DNA of 64,000 bases from Orbicella faveolata (lineage: Eukaryota; Cnidaria; Anthozoa; Scleractinia; Merulinidae): assembly GCF_002042975.1 (NCBI RefSeq), contig NW_018149431.1, forward strand, positions 927,129-991,128. Direction: 5' to 3'. A model generated the notes under the pieces. The model worked only from the letters and a program-made list of their open reading frames with translations, was not told where the DNA came from and searched no databases. The translations under genes were made by a program, and so were the position numbers. Shown here piece by piece: positions 15,201 to 23,061 of the stretch (within the stretch, counting starts at the first letter, position 1; each line of letters begins with the position of its first letter).

Positions 15201-18200
15201 CGGGAGAATGTCTTCAGTCACTCCTGGAGTTCTACAGTCGAGGCGTCCAAACGTTTTGCAGCGAAGTCTAGTTGCCGTCAAGGAAACCGTTAGAACGGAA
15301 CAGAATGTTTTTGTTTGAAATAAGCCAATTTTGTTAGATTGAAATGGCACCAAGGCTTAGGAGACTGGAACAAAAAAAATGTTTAGTATTTCTCGATCTC
15401 GATGTGATTTTCTCGAGACATTTAGCACCAGTGTTTTCATGTTAACCGTAAACAGCAAACGGCAGTTTTAGGTTAGGCGTTTGCCGTTAGATGTTTGCAT
15501 TGCGACCTCTATCGCTTTAGCTACGAAGACGTGGGAGAGTTATTTCACTTAAAGAAACCGNGATTGAAAGTGAACCATTTATCAATCTTCCGATTGAAAT
15601 GTGTTTTCAGTGTCAAGTTTAAATGCCTTTATTAAGTATAGGTAGAACCCGCCAGCCTAAGAAATAAAGTCGTGCAAGAGCACGGGAGAATGTCTTAAGT
15701 CACTCCTGGAGTTCTACAGTCGAGGCGTCCAAACGTTTTGCAGCGAAGTCTAGTTGCCCTCAAGGAAACCGTTAGAACGGAACAGAATGTTTTTGTTTGA
15801 AATAAGCCAATTTTGTTAGATTGAAATAGCACCAAGGCTTAGGAGACTGGAACAAAAAAAATGTTTATTATTTCTCAATCTCGATGTGATTTTCTCGAGA
15901 CATTTAGCACCAGTGTTTTCACGTTAACCGTAAACAGCAAACGGCAGTTTTAGGTTAGGCGTTTGCCGTTAGATGTTTGCATTGCGACCTCTATCGCTTT
16001 AGCTACGAAGACGTGGGAGAGTTATTTCACTTAAAGAAACCGCCATATTAAATTTCCAGACAACAGCAGTGTTTGATTTCCAAATGGCAACAAAAAGATA
16101 TATTCTAACTTTTTGGCTAAACATTTAATCTAAACCTGTACTAAAAACACTGGTGTACTGATTTTCACACTGAGCACGTGGCATAAACAAATTCAGGATA
16201 AAAAACGTTCAGGTAAATCACTTAGGTGAAAACCTACTTCTCGGCGTTGAAAACCCGCGTTGCGTACGGTAGTACTCAACGCGGGTTTTCAACGCCGTTT
16301 GCCGTTTGTGGTATCCTCTGAAAACAGTGGTGCTAAGTGTCACCTATGTTGGTATAATTCCCTGTTAGAGCTGAGGTTGCTTAATGTGCTTAAATATGAT
16401 GCATGTTTCAGGCTGTCGACATCCATCCAGACATCAATGAAGCCGCTCAAGGAATGAAGGAGGCTGTCCGGGATCTTGGACAGACACTTGAAGAGGCCGC
16501 TAGTGAGACTGGTGTGGTGTCTGGCTTGATTGACAGCATAGGGAAAGCACTTGCCGAGGTGAGATCTCATTTTATCTGACATGCACCAACAAGTCCAACA
16601 ATGACTGAGAGCTGTTTTTGGGTGGCAAACTGAACCAGTGACACATCGAATGAAGAAAAGAGGACTTGCAGAAGTTTGAACATTTTGGATTTGAATATGA
16701 CCGCTAGTCCAAAAATCAATCATCTCTCTTATCGAATTTGAAAAGTAATGTAAAGTGTTAAATCTGTATACGAGCCGAGTGACCCATCATGTCGGTGGTT
16801 ATTCCTGTCAGGGTATCATGAAACGATTAGGGGTATTTCTTTTTCCCCTGAATGGCATGCTAGTCCACCACAGCGCTATCCCCTAGTGTTAACTTCGCCG
16901 GTACCCGTTTGTACACCCTGTTGGAGAGAGGCCCCGTGAGAGTAAAGTGTCTTGTTCAAGAACACAACCCAGTGTCCCCGGCCAGGGCTCGAACCCAGAC
17001 CGCTCGATCCGGAAGCGAGTACACTAACCATGAGGCCAACGCGCCTCCATAACTTTGAAAGGATACATACTTTCGGTGTCAATATTTTGCGACTTTTGGT
17101 TGTTAGATTGACCAGCCCCAGAATGATCGAGGAGATAGTGCTGATGTGATCGATGAACCGTTTGTGAATTATCAAGAGAGAATGACACGTGCCATGAAAG
17201 AACTGACCAAGAAAGGTCATGACATGGTGAGTAAAACGGAACACATGGAGTTTGTCACTTTATGTCCAACGTCTCTCTTGCNCCGTATTCGCACTGGTGT
17301 CCAAGGGCTGGGAGAGGCGTGTATTAGCTTGATTCAGAGTGGTGGAGCAGTACAGAGCAGCCCCAAAGATCCTTTCTCTAAGAGAGAACTAGCGGAAAAT
17401 TGCAGACATGTGGCTGAAAAGGTGACTTTTTATAACATTTGTTACAGCGTCTAACCTTTGTTTTACTTGGTACTGTTTCCGCTTGGTTCTATCGGATCAG
17501 GAACAAAATCAGACATAAAAAAATCTGATGCAGTGCTCAGTTTCACCCGCGCTATCATGGTTTATTAAAACATTAAAACCTCATTCGTATGTAAGTTCCA
17601 AACTCTTTATTTCTTTTTAGGTGTCTCATCTCTTAGCAGCCCTGCAACAAGGTTCCCGTGGTACCCAGGCCTGCATCAACGCTGCCAGTGCGGTGCAAGG
17701 AATTGTGGGCGACCTGGACACCACCGTGATGTTCGCTGCGACTGGAACGCTGCACCCAGAGACCGAGGGCGACACATTTGGGGATCACAGGTTGGTGTAA
17801 CGCACGAACAAGCAACTTCTGGTACATTATACCTCGTCACATGAAATTTTCGTGCTTTTCACGATTTCCTTAGGATCACAAACATTTTATGTCATTATTA
17901 CGCTTAAAAATTTTGAAATTAAATGTGCGTGGCGGCGTGGTTAAGGTTCAGTTAAAATCGACGCACCTGCTGGCTAGGAGATTCCTTCGAAGAAATCAAG
18001 AACTGTGGAAGGAAGAAATGTCATTTGTTAGATAGATCCCAACATCGCGAATGTAGAACTCACCTGACAACTTCGTCTCTCATAGTTCTTGCATTTTGAT
18101 CTATCGTTGTTTGAAAGTTTCATGACCTTTCGTTTAATGGTTGTCTTCTCTAGAGAGGCTATCCTTCGTACGGCCAAGACTCTTGTAGAAGACACCAAGA

Positions 18201-21200
18201 ATCTAGTCTCCTCGGCACAGGCATCCCAAGATGTGCTGGCCACGGCTGCCCAGTCTGCGGTTGGCTCTGTATCTAAGTTAGCTGATAATGTCAAGCTTGG
18301 AGCTCTTGCTCTTGGACCAGATGACAGTGACGCACAGGTAAAAATCTTCTCAGTTAAAATTTGGAGATCTCCGCGTTCTCTCTACTCTTTAGCAATAGAT
18401 TTGTCTGCTATCTCTTTAGAAGGGTTTTGGTCCACTACTGAAAGCAAACTTACCATTGGTGTGCTTCATTAAATCCCAGCCATTGTCTTCTATAAACACA
18501 TTCATGTTGAAAAGGAATCCTGTGAGACACGTTTGGACTCCTTCGTAATCCTTGATGGAGATCCTCCCTCACTGACTCAATTAAAAATGTGGGCAAAATG
18601 AACATGTATAAACAGAATACTTTAAACTATACATATAATTAGAAACTGGCTATTGATCTGCTCCTGAAGGCGTTATCAATTAACTACAATCATGGACAAA
18701 AGTCTTGGGACAAATTTGTACTTTTGGCGCTTTTGCACACACGCCAGACAAGAATACAACTTTACTTGCCTAACCTCTCCCCCCACCCCGGATACAATGT
18801 TTAAAACTATGTAGTACCGGTAATTTCTCCTTATTTTCAACATTGTATTGGGTGGGGAGGGGAACAGTAACGCATTTTTAAAAGGATTGCAGACTTTTTT
18901 TTTTCAAACTTCAGTTGTGAAACAGTTAATTCGTTACATTACAGAAGTGTCCCAAGGACTTTTGTCCACGATTGTAGGTAGTAGGTTTCACCGGCATTGG
19001 AATCCCGTTTACTGAAACCTCAGAGAGTTTTTGTGTGTGTGTTTCATTGCTATTGCTTTACATTGGAAAGTTACATTTTCTTCAGCTTTTTTTTTTTTTT
19101 TTCCCATCGTTGTTGTGTTTTTTGCAGCAAATGTTACTGAACGCAGCTAAAGACGTGGCGTCCGCCCTAGGAGCGCTGATCAACGCGACCAAGAATGCAT
19201 CCGGAAAACCCAACAACGACCCCTCCACTGAGGTGCTCAAGACAACTGGAAAGGTACTGTATTGGTATCAAAACCCACCCACCCTACCTTGTGTATCAGC
19301 TCCGAATCTTTAGTGGCATTCATAGCGGTCAATCGTTTCGCGTGTACAGAGCAATTGTCACTGACCATTGCGTATTAATGGTCCTTCACTTCCAAGCCGA
19401 GAATGAGGCATACACTGAATCGTTAAGCTTTTTACTCCCCGACACATGAATTCGTAGTTAATGTCAGTTGTAAATACCATGAACTAGTTTTGTCGCCTCA
19501 GTTGGATATGTGGCTTAAGCGTTCTGCACATGAGTACTCTAACAAAGCTAAAGACAGTGAATTTGCTGTCTCTGTGTGAGTGTGGTGGCTGAAGAATCAA
19601 ATTCGATACATGTAAGATATCTTTTCAACAAGAGTTTAGTTGCGTGCTTGTGTAGTGACTGTAGTTGGATTTTTTTTCAGGCGATGGTAACCAACGTGTC
19701 TTCGTTGCTGAAGACTGTTAAGAGTGTGGAAGATAAAACTCTTAGAGGTACAAGAGCCTTGGAGTCTACAACAGATGCTGTTAAACAGGCTGTACTAGTA
19801 AGTGTGTTTTGTTCCGCCATTCCATACCATTCTATCAACAGTGTACGCTGTCTCCCTCGGTTTTCACCGACAGTGTATGTAACTCGGTGACACGTTGTTA
19901 TCTATATAGGGGAAATAACGTTGCACAGGTTAACGCGAGGTCAAGGTTAATGCGAGACAGCTTCTAATATTTATTGAGTCCTTTAATTAAGAGCCTTTCA
20001 ATCGTGTAAAACTACAATAACTGTCTGCAGTNACTCTGTTTTATTCTTTGTAACGAAATTGTTTCTTTTAGAGAACATAAATATAGACAGACGTTTCTGA
20101 CTCGTCATGTTTGAAATTCGCCGAGAAATGGTTCAATAGGGAACATACCTAATGTTAGCGAAGTTTCTTTTTTGGCAAGCGTGATGAGTAGGTCACGCGC
20201 AAGTCACGCTTTCTGTGTCTTTCTTGTATTGTGTGATGATCTTAAGAGAGACTATTCGCATTCTTTTGTAATGTTTAACATCACGACATTTCTACACTAA
20301 CAGATTGTACAGAAACCATCTCACGAAAAGAAACAGATGTTAACACCACAGTCGAAGGTTGTGGCGGACAAAGTAGCTAAACTTGTCCACTCCGCTGAGG
20401 CGCTTAAAGGTAAAAAACGTCGGTATTCACAGCGGCCACCATCGAGGAATGCTGTAGTGTTCGTTTAAAACAGTTTCCTATAGATATGAAATACCACTCT
20501 AACGAAAGTTGCATACTCGTGGGATACATGCCGAGAGATGTGTTTTTGTTTCTTTTTGTCATTAAAAGCGGCAAATGGCGATTGATTAATAAGAAAAACA
20601 AGTTCCACGAAGGGAGCAGATTTTTTGAACATGGATTCGAAAAGTGGAAGATGCAGAACAAAGCGCTTTTTAGCGGTGGAAGTCGTAGCTTCCTACAGTA
20701 GCCATGACCGTTTTAGACATTTCAAGAAATACCTACAAACCACTAAAAGGATCTTGGGTACTTTCCGCTCACCAAAGAGTGTCTGCTTATTATAGGTTTG
20801 ACTCGATTCGACTGTGCTTCCGAAATCGGTTACTACACAGAAAATAATGAAAAGAAAAATAATAATGAAAAAAGACAGTGTCAACATGTAGGCTGTATGT
20901 TCTTTCTCAAGACATCTCTACCAAATTTCTTTTAGTACTGATATCTAGCAAGCCTGTTATGTACATTGCATTTTTGACTAACACCACAAACACACCCCAC
21001 GCACTAACTGTTGTGGTTATTTCAGGTTCTAACTGGGTCAATCCTGAAGACCCCAATGTCATTGCTGAAAACGAACTCCTTGGCGCTGCTGCTGCGATTG
21101 AAGCGGCTGCGAGAAAACTGGCCGAGCTTAAGCCCAAGCCAAGACCTAAGGTAAAACCGCTTGCCTGTGTGGAATGGACGTGCTAAATGTTGGAGCAGGG

Positions 21201-23018
21201 TTTGAGTGATTGCTTCTGAGCTAAACATATTTGTAGGATTTCATCATACTCTACTGACGATCGTAAATGTCGTTCTAAGCCAACGTGAAAAAGTCAGTCG
21301 ACGCGAGAAAATGTATAGCCTTCAGTTTAAAAACCGTTCCATCAGCGTAAAAATCTGTTCTATAGCCAGACAGGAAACATTCTAGTGACATGTGGGTGGA
21401 ACAATTGCATACCTATTTAATCCCAGGAAGTACGTCAGTCTGCTTCACGCTTCCTTGTTTATAAATATCATCTTCAGGAAGCTAAAGCTTGTTTTAACAT
21501 ACCGAAAATCCTGATCGCTTGAGAACTCTTGAAAAATGTCGAAACTGGTACTTTCCAAATTCCACTGGTGTTTTCCAGAGGATATCTCTCTTGATGTCAA
21601 ATGAGATTCTCCTAAGTGACATTATAAGATACGTGTGGCGACGATTAAGGAGAATATGTGTGTTGAGATTTGTACGCTTCATGCTGTTGGATTGTCTTTG
21701 TTTTTTTAGGAAGCAGACGAGTCACTGAACTTTGAAGAACAAATCTTGGAAGCTGCTAAAGCCATCACAGCTGCAACTGTAGCACTGGTGAAATCTGCAT
21801 CAGCCGCGCAAAGAGAACTGGTAGCGAGTGGCAGGGTAAGCCGCTGTTGTTTGAAGCTTGCGGTTGTTATAAGGGAGACTAGCTATGCTAGATAAGAGGC
21901 TGTAGTGTCTGTTAGTTCGACTGCGAATGCATACTGGGCAATTCAAGGCGGCGTTTCACGTATGTTTTGTTGATATTAGTTTACCTCTTTTATAATGCAC
22001 AGCAAGTTAGAACACACTACTTAAAATACACTACTTACAAAGTAGTACTTATACTACTAACAATACGGTACTAAAACGACTTAAAGATATTAGTTTACTT
22101 CTAACCCACGGACCGGTCTTCCAGGTGTGTTCGGCATCCACTGATCCCAGTGAGGATGGCCAGTGGTCTCAAGGGCTTGTGTCTGCGGTAAGTGATGCTG
22201 TCAATGTTTGTACAATTGTGAGATCTCCTTTTTATTGCTTATTTGGATCATCACCCATTGCTTATTGTCACAACGGTTATCTGGTTGTCACGCAGCTCCT
22301 CACGGCGAGAAATGTTGTTTGGGACTTCATTGGGAGCCTGGGAGGAGCGTGGCGTGATGGCTCAAATAAGTGCTGTTCTTGAGAAGTATTGCGTGACGAC
22401 TAAAATACTGATCACGTGAATTTAATTTCAGGCGCGCATGGTTGCAGCGGCCACGACGACATTGTGTGACGCTGCTAACGCTGCTGTCCAGGGTAACGCA
22501 AGTGAGGAGAGGTTGGTCGCAGGCGCTAAACAAGTGTCAAATTCCACCGCCCAACTGTTGCTAGCTTGTAGAGTGAAAGCTGATTCTAACAGTGAGACGC
22601 AAAGGAGACTGCAGGTACGTGTTTTAAGGTATTGATGACATGAACCCTACCTATGCTAACGTCGAGCGTTTGTTCATGTTTTTCTCCTCTTCCTTTTGTT
22701 TCCATACTTCTCTTCTTGTTTGAAATTATTTTACATTGTAGTGTGATTTGCTGTACTATAATGTATTATTCTTCTTCCCAGACTGCTGGCAATGCCGTCA
22801 AAAGAGCTGCGGACAACTTGGTAACCGCGGCCAAGAGTGCAGCCATCTTTGAAGAACAAGAAACCACGGTCGTTATCAACCAGCGTTTCGTTGGTGGAAT
22901 TGCGCAAGAACTTGAGGCTCAAGAGAAGATTCTTCGTATCGAGAAAGAACTAGCTGCAGCAAGAAGTAAATTGAGTCAAATAAGACAGGCGAAATACAGA
23001 CCAGAAGACGACGACTAA
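185..23018 (+). CDS. TLN1: Talin, C-terminal rod (5' end outside window, 40 exons)
   Basis: Talin couples integrin tails to actin and vinculin at adhesion sites. The visible exons code about 1,876 residues against roughly 2,540 for a whole talin; the FERM head and the start of the rod lie upstream. The peptides follow vertebrate talin almost without gaps: a VBS1-like helix (GLAGAFSNLLKAA, exon 3), a VBS3-like helix across exons 30-31 (CRHVAEKVSHLLAALQQG), the I/LWEQ (R13) actin-binding module in exons 36-39 with its signature DGQWSQGL, and the C-terminal dimerisation helix in exon 40. Every junction proposed is GT-AG and phase-consistent except at two assembly seams. Seams at 17282 and 20032 have removed about 46 and about 95 codons, estimated from recalled human talin-1. 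Introns hold the SINEs, MITEs and hairpins listed separately and otherwise nothing I recognise. Identification is near certain; individual short exon borders are slightly less so. Confidence 0.97.
1036..1087 (+). CDS. TLN1: Talin exon 2
   Basis: 52-nt exon reading GEPEETNYTAAGAAVNT; it shares split codons with both neighbours. Acceptor ttcaag, donor gtaagt. Confidence 0.85.
1465..1627 (+). CDS. TLN1: Talin exon 3 (VBS1-like helix)
   Basis: Reads ISSNLQDLSKGIKMIAGLL, then an acidic DDDDD turn, then GLAGAFSNLLKAA, which matches the VBS1 vinculin-binding helix of vertebrate talin. Confidence 0.92.
1741..1839 (+). CDS. TLN1: Talin exon 4
   Basis: 33 codons, phase 0, starting SRGKLLSAAGNVGSSGATLL. 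End of R1 and start of R2. Acceptor ttttag, donor gtaagt. Confidence 0.92.
2083..2255 (+). repeat. tRNA-derived SINE in talin intron 4
   Basis: The head reads like a tRNA A box (agcttggttgagtgataaag) followed by a tgacttgaaattcagagatc core. The tail, with gccaactggtttgcctcct, resembles a SINE tail I recall from coral genomes. Ends are approximate and the recollection cannot be checked here. Confidence 0.5.
2447..2716 (+). CDS. TLN1: Talin exon 5
   Basis: 90 codons, phase 0. Contains AALVLKAKNVA and QLVACVKVVVPSISS, both strongly conserved in R2. Confidence 0.96.
3127..3357 (+). CDS. TLN1: Talin exon 6
   Basis: 77 codons, phase 0. Contains GQYDAACDDILGATD and GNAGEMVKQAKILAQ, matching the R3 bundle. 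Confidence 0.95.
3819..3950 (+). CDS. TLN1: Talin exon 7
   Basis: 44 codons, phase 0. SSLVTGIKAEAE is followed by LLAAAKVLADATAKLVEAAK, matching R3. Confidence 0.95.
4335..4463 (+). CDS. TLN1: Talin exon 8
   Basis: 43 codons, phase 0. Contains RSATNAAASDALKKKLVKRL, matching the R3/R4 region. Confidence 0.95.
5167..5280 (+). CDS. TLN1: Talin exon 9
   Basis: 38 codons, phase 0. Contains ATGQATQLIAAARSAGPS. Acceptor tgtaag follows a long T tract. Confidence 0.93.
5641..5754 (+). CDS. TLN1: Talin exon 10
   Basis: 38 codons, phase 0. Contains INQLVEALRDTARNPD and APQLALINASKEFIQ, from R4. Confidence 0.94.
5897..6031 (+). CDS. TLN1: Talin exon 11
   Basis: 45 codons, phase 0. Begins PTSKLVANSKAALPTIGDP and ends in SLGDLRDAADK, from R4. 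Confidence 0.94.
6416..6544 (+). CDS. TLN1: Talin exon 12
   Basis: 43 codons, phase 0. EACGTLEIDSALDTVGSL is followed by DGKLLPLPGDT, a talin landmark near R5. Confidence 0.95.
6677..6760 (+). CDS. TLN1: Talin exon 13
   Basis: 28 codons, phase 0. Reads LGATSKSVGSSMAQLLTAAS. Confidence 0.92.
6905..7132 (+). CDS. TLN1: Talin exon 14
   Basis: 76 codons, phase 0. Contains GNESYTGIAARDTA, AARGVAATADD and AVNNPGDPNNQPRLAQ, aligned with the R5/R6 region. Confidence 0.96.
7270..7545. repeat. MITE in talin intron 14
   Basis: Imperfect terminal inverted repeats of about 30 bp: 7279-7310 (actcccatatgaaaag, gggggtgct) pairs with 7501-7531 (agcaccccc, tatgggagt). No coding capacity. The exact ends and target-site duplication are unclear. 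Confidence 0.7.
7958..8077 (+). CDS. TLN1: Talin exon 15
   Basis: 40 codons, phase 0. Contains LNNCVNYLPGQRDVDEAIKA, a strong talin landmark. Confidence 0.95.
8559..8756 (+). CDS. TLN1: Talin exon 16
   Basis: 66 codons, phase 0. Contains LNAAASDMVAASRGTSNQL and SGMKLAGQAK. Confidence 0.95.
9248..9387 (+). CDS. TLN1: Talin exon 17
   Basis: Contains STASSKLLLAAKSLVSDPN and ends in a split Arg codon (AG|A). Donor gtatgt. Confidence 0.94.
9691..9784 (+). CDS. TLN1: Talin exon 18
   Basis: Completes the split Arg codon and reads AVTDSINMLLNACMSAAPGQ, then KECDNALRNIQ. Confidence 0.94.
10058..10147 (+). CDS. TLN1: Talin exon 19
   Basis: 30 codons, phase 0. ILDNPVEPVNND is followed by CLDKVTRKSQ, at the R7/R8 junction. 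Confidence 0.93.
10342..10371. repeat. Short tandem repeat
   Basis: An 11-bp unit (gactactagta) is repeated about 2.7 times in a talin intron. Confidence 0.7.
10686..10808 (+). CDS. TLN1: Talin exon 20 (R8)
   Basis: 41 codons, phase 0. Reads DLTEAMPRISNSIKAGDF and ends in CALTESAAQ. R8 is the bundle that binds LD-motif partners in vertebrate talin. The donor, gtctgt, is a weaker form. Confidence 0.92.
11013..11156 (+). CDS. TLN1: Talin exon 21 (R8)
   Basis: 48 codons, phase 0. AAYLVAVADPSSVAGRPGL is followed by CESLLNPEASQQQ. Confidence 0.94.
11489..11650 (+). CDS. TLN1: Talin exon 22 (R8)
   Basis: 54 codons, phase 0. Contains VAKHTSALCNACKAASAKT and AKRQFVQSAKDVANSTASL, almost identical to vertebrate talin. 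Confidence 0.97.
11722..11826. repeat. Foldback (hairpin) repeat in talin intron 22
   Basis: Arms of about 45 bp pair with few mismatches: agcgtcctacgcagac at the left end and gtgtaggaggct at the right. It is almost all arm, so transcribed RNA would form a long stem. Confidence 0.7.
11941..12081 (+). CDS. TLN1: Talin exon 23
   Basis: 47 codons, phase 0. Contains CAAATKPLIDSVESLTAYAL and SPEFAPIPAKISDE, return to R7. Confidence 0.95.
12406..12568. repeat. 163-bp MITE, pogo/Tigger-like ends
   Basis: Starts CAGTGGAATCCCGATT and ends in its near-perfect inverse, AATCGGGATTCCACGG, flanked on both sides by TA. These ends and the TA duplication fit non-autonomous pogo/Tigger elements of the Tc1/mariner superfamily. 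Confidence 0.8.
12860..13041 (+). CDS. TLN1: Talin exon 24
   Basis: Contains VPLIMSGKSMATSSSNYF and AKAVSDAMRRLITAI; ends in a split Lys codon. Confidence 0.94.
13115..13205. repeat. 91-bp palindromic foldback repeat
   Basis: Perfect 17-bp outer inverted repeat (tagcctgaaatgtcagt) with an inner pair ccctcagcct / aggctgaggg. It lies just after talin exon 24. Confidence 0.8.
13472..13604 (+). CDS. TLN1: Talin exon 25 (R9)
   Basis: Completes Lys, then DNAPGQRECDEALEQIN and QLDQASLAAISQQLEPR, the start of R9. Confidence 0.95.
14055..14156 (+). CDS. TLN1: Talin exon 26 (R9)
   Basis: 34 codons, phase 0. Contains MQNLSQLSDVIDPLATAAK and ends in IGHR. Confidence 0.93.
14183..14532. repeat. MITE of about 350 bp in talin intron 26
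   Basis: The ends are inverted copies: left ggtctcgtccacac with aggaatttgaaaacg, right cgttttcaaattcct with gtgtggagagggtc. The phrase 'ccgtccacac' also recurs inside. Non-coding. Confidence 0.75.
14670..14840 (+). CDS. TLN1: Talin exon 27 (R9)
   Basis: 57 codons, phase 0. Contains FIAPLADLAVGAASRTADV and LDQAKTVAESAAQLMYATKE. Confidence 0.95.
15080..15560. repeat. 481-bp duplicated flank, left copy
   Basis: Nearly identical to 15562-16042 with about nine substitutions seen by eye. It ends at the N at 15561. The divergence fits two alleles placed in series by the assembler. Confidence 0.9.
15562..16042. repeat. 481-bp duplicated flank, right copy
   Basis: Right-hand partner of 15080-15560; it begins straight after the N. 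Unique intron sequence resumes at 16043. Confidence 0.9.
16242..16297. repeat. Perfect 21-bp inverted repeat, 14-nt loop
   Basis: Arms 16242-16262 and 16277-16297 are exact reverse complements (core cggcgttgaaaaccc). It lies in the talin intron before exon 28. Confidence 0.9.
16412..16558 (+). CDS. TLN1: Talin exon 28
   Basis: 49 codons, phase 0. Contains MKEAVRDLGQTLEEAASETG and VVSGLIDSIGKALAE. The preceding intron carries the 481-bp seam duplication. Confidence 0.94.
16770..17048 (-). repeat. tRNA-derived SINE (family A), antisense in talin intron 28
   Basis: Read on the minus strand it starts ggaggcgcgttggcctcatg (A-box region) with a B box ggttcgagccc. A core containing gtggactagcatgccat follows. 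Same family as 58235-58505. Confidence 0.8.
17107..17226 (+). CDS. TLN1: Talin exon 29
   Basis: 40 codons, phase 0. Contains EPFVNYQERMTRAMKELTKK and ends GHDM. Donor gtgagt. The next exon is damaged by the seam at 17282. Confidence 0.92.
17284..17421 (+). CDS. TLN1: Talin exon 30, 5' end lost at assembly seam
   Basis: Begins straight after an N with no acceptor. Reads RIRTGVQGLGEACISLIQSG and ends NCRHVAEK, the first half of the VBS3-like helix. About 46 codons before it are absent (estimate from human talin-1). Confidence 0.9.
17621..17790 (+). CDS. TLN1: Talin exon 31 (VBS3-like helix continues)
   Basis: Starts VSHLLAALQQGSRGTQACIN and continues VGDLDTTVMFAATGTL; ends in a split Arg codon. 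Confidence 0.96.
18154..18337 (+). CDS. TLN1: Talin exon 32 (R11)
   Basis: Completes Arg, then EAILRTAKTLVEDTKNLVSS and VSKLADNVKLGALALGPDD. Confidence 0.95.
18683..18978. repeat. Tc1/mariner-like MITE in talin intron 32
   Basis: Ends are inverted copies of about 30 bp: ctacaatcatggacaaaagt on the left and acttttgtccacgattgtag on the right. The ggacaaaagtcttgggac phrase is typical of Tc1/mariner ends. About 296 bp; no transposase. Confidence 0.75.
19128..19253 (+). CDS. TLN1: Talin exon 33 (R11)
   Basis: 42 codons, phase 0. Reads QMLLNAAKDVASALGALINA, then TKNASGKPNNDPSTE. Confidence 0.94.
19681..19797 (+). CDS. TLN1: Talin exon 34
   Basis: 39 codons, phase 0. AMVTNVSSLLKTVKSVEDKT is followed by RGTRALESTTDAVKQ. 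The exons expected next are missing at the seam at 20032. Confidence 0.95.
20304..20409 (+). CDS. TLN1: Talin exon 35
   Basis: Reads IVQKPSHEKKQMLTPQSKVV and ends in AEALK plus one base. About 95 codons before it are absent. Confidence 0.92.
21026..21150 (+). CDS. TLN1: Talin exon 36 (start of R13)
   Basis: Reads NWVNPEDPNVIAENELLGAA, then AAIEAAARKLAELKPKPRPK, the opening of the I/LWEQ actin-binding module. Confidence 0.97.
21710..21835 (+). CDS. TLN1: Talin exon 37 (R13)
   Basis: 42 codons, phase 0. EADESLNFEEQILEAAKAIT is followed by SASAAQRELVASGR. Confidence 0.97.
22125..22187 (+). CDS. TLN1: Talin exon 38 (short, I/LWEQ signature)
   Basis: A 63-nt exon reading VCSASTDPSEDGQWSQGLVS plus Ala. 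GQWSQGL is the conserved signature of the I/LWEQ module. Confidence 0.95.
22432..22614 (+). CDS. TLN1: Talin exon 39 (R13)
   Basis: 61 codons, phase 0. Contains ARMVAAATTTLCDAANAAVQ and STAQLLLACRVKADS. Confidence 0.97.
22782..23018 (+). CDS. TLN1: Talin last coding exon (dimerisation helix and stop)
   Basis: 78 codons plus TAA. TAGNAVKRAADNLVTAAKSA is followed by the C-terminal helix (VGGIAQELEAQEKILRIEKE) that dimerises talin. It ends in an acidic EDDD tail. Confidence 0.97.
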   Translation, partial: TAGNAVKRAADNLVTAAKSAAIFEEQETTVVINQRFVGGIAQELEAQEKILRIEKELAAARSKLSQIRQAKYRPEDDD

Positions 23019-23061
23019 ACTCAAGAAAAATGAATCTATGGAATAATTTAATATTTGTAAA

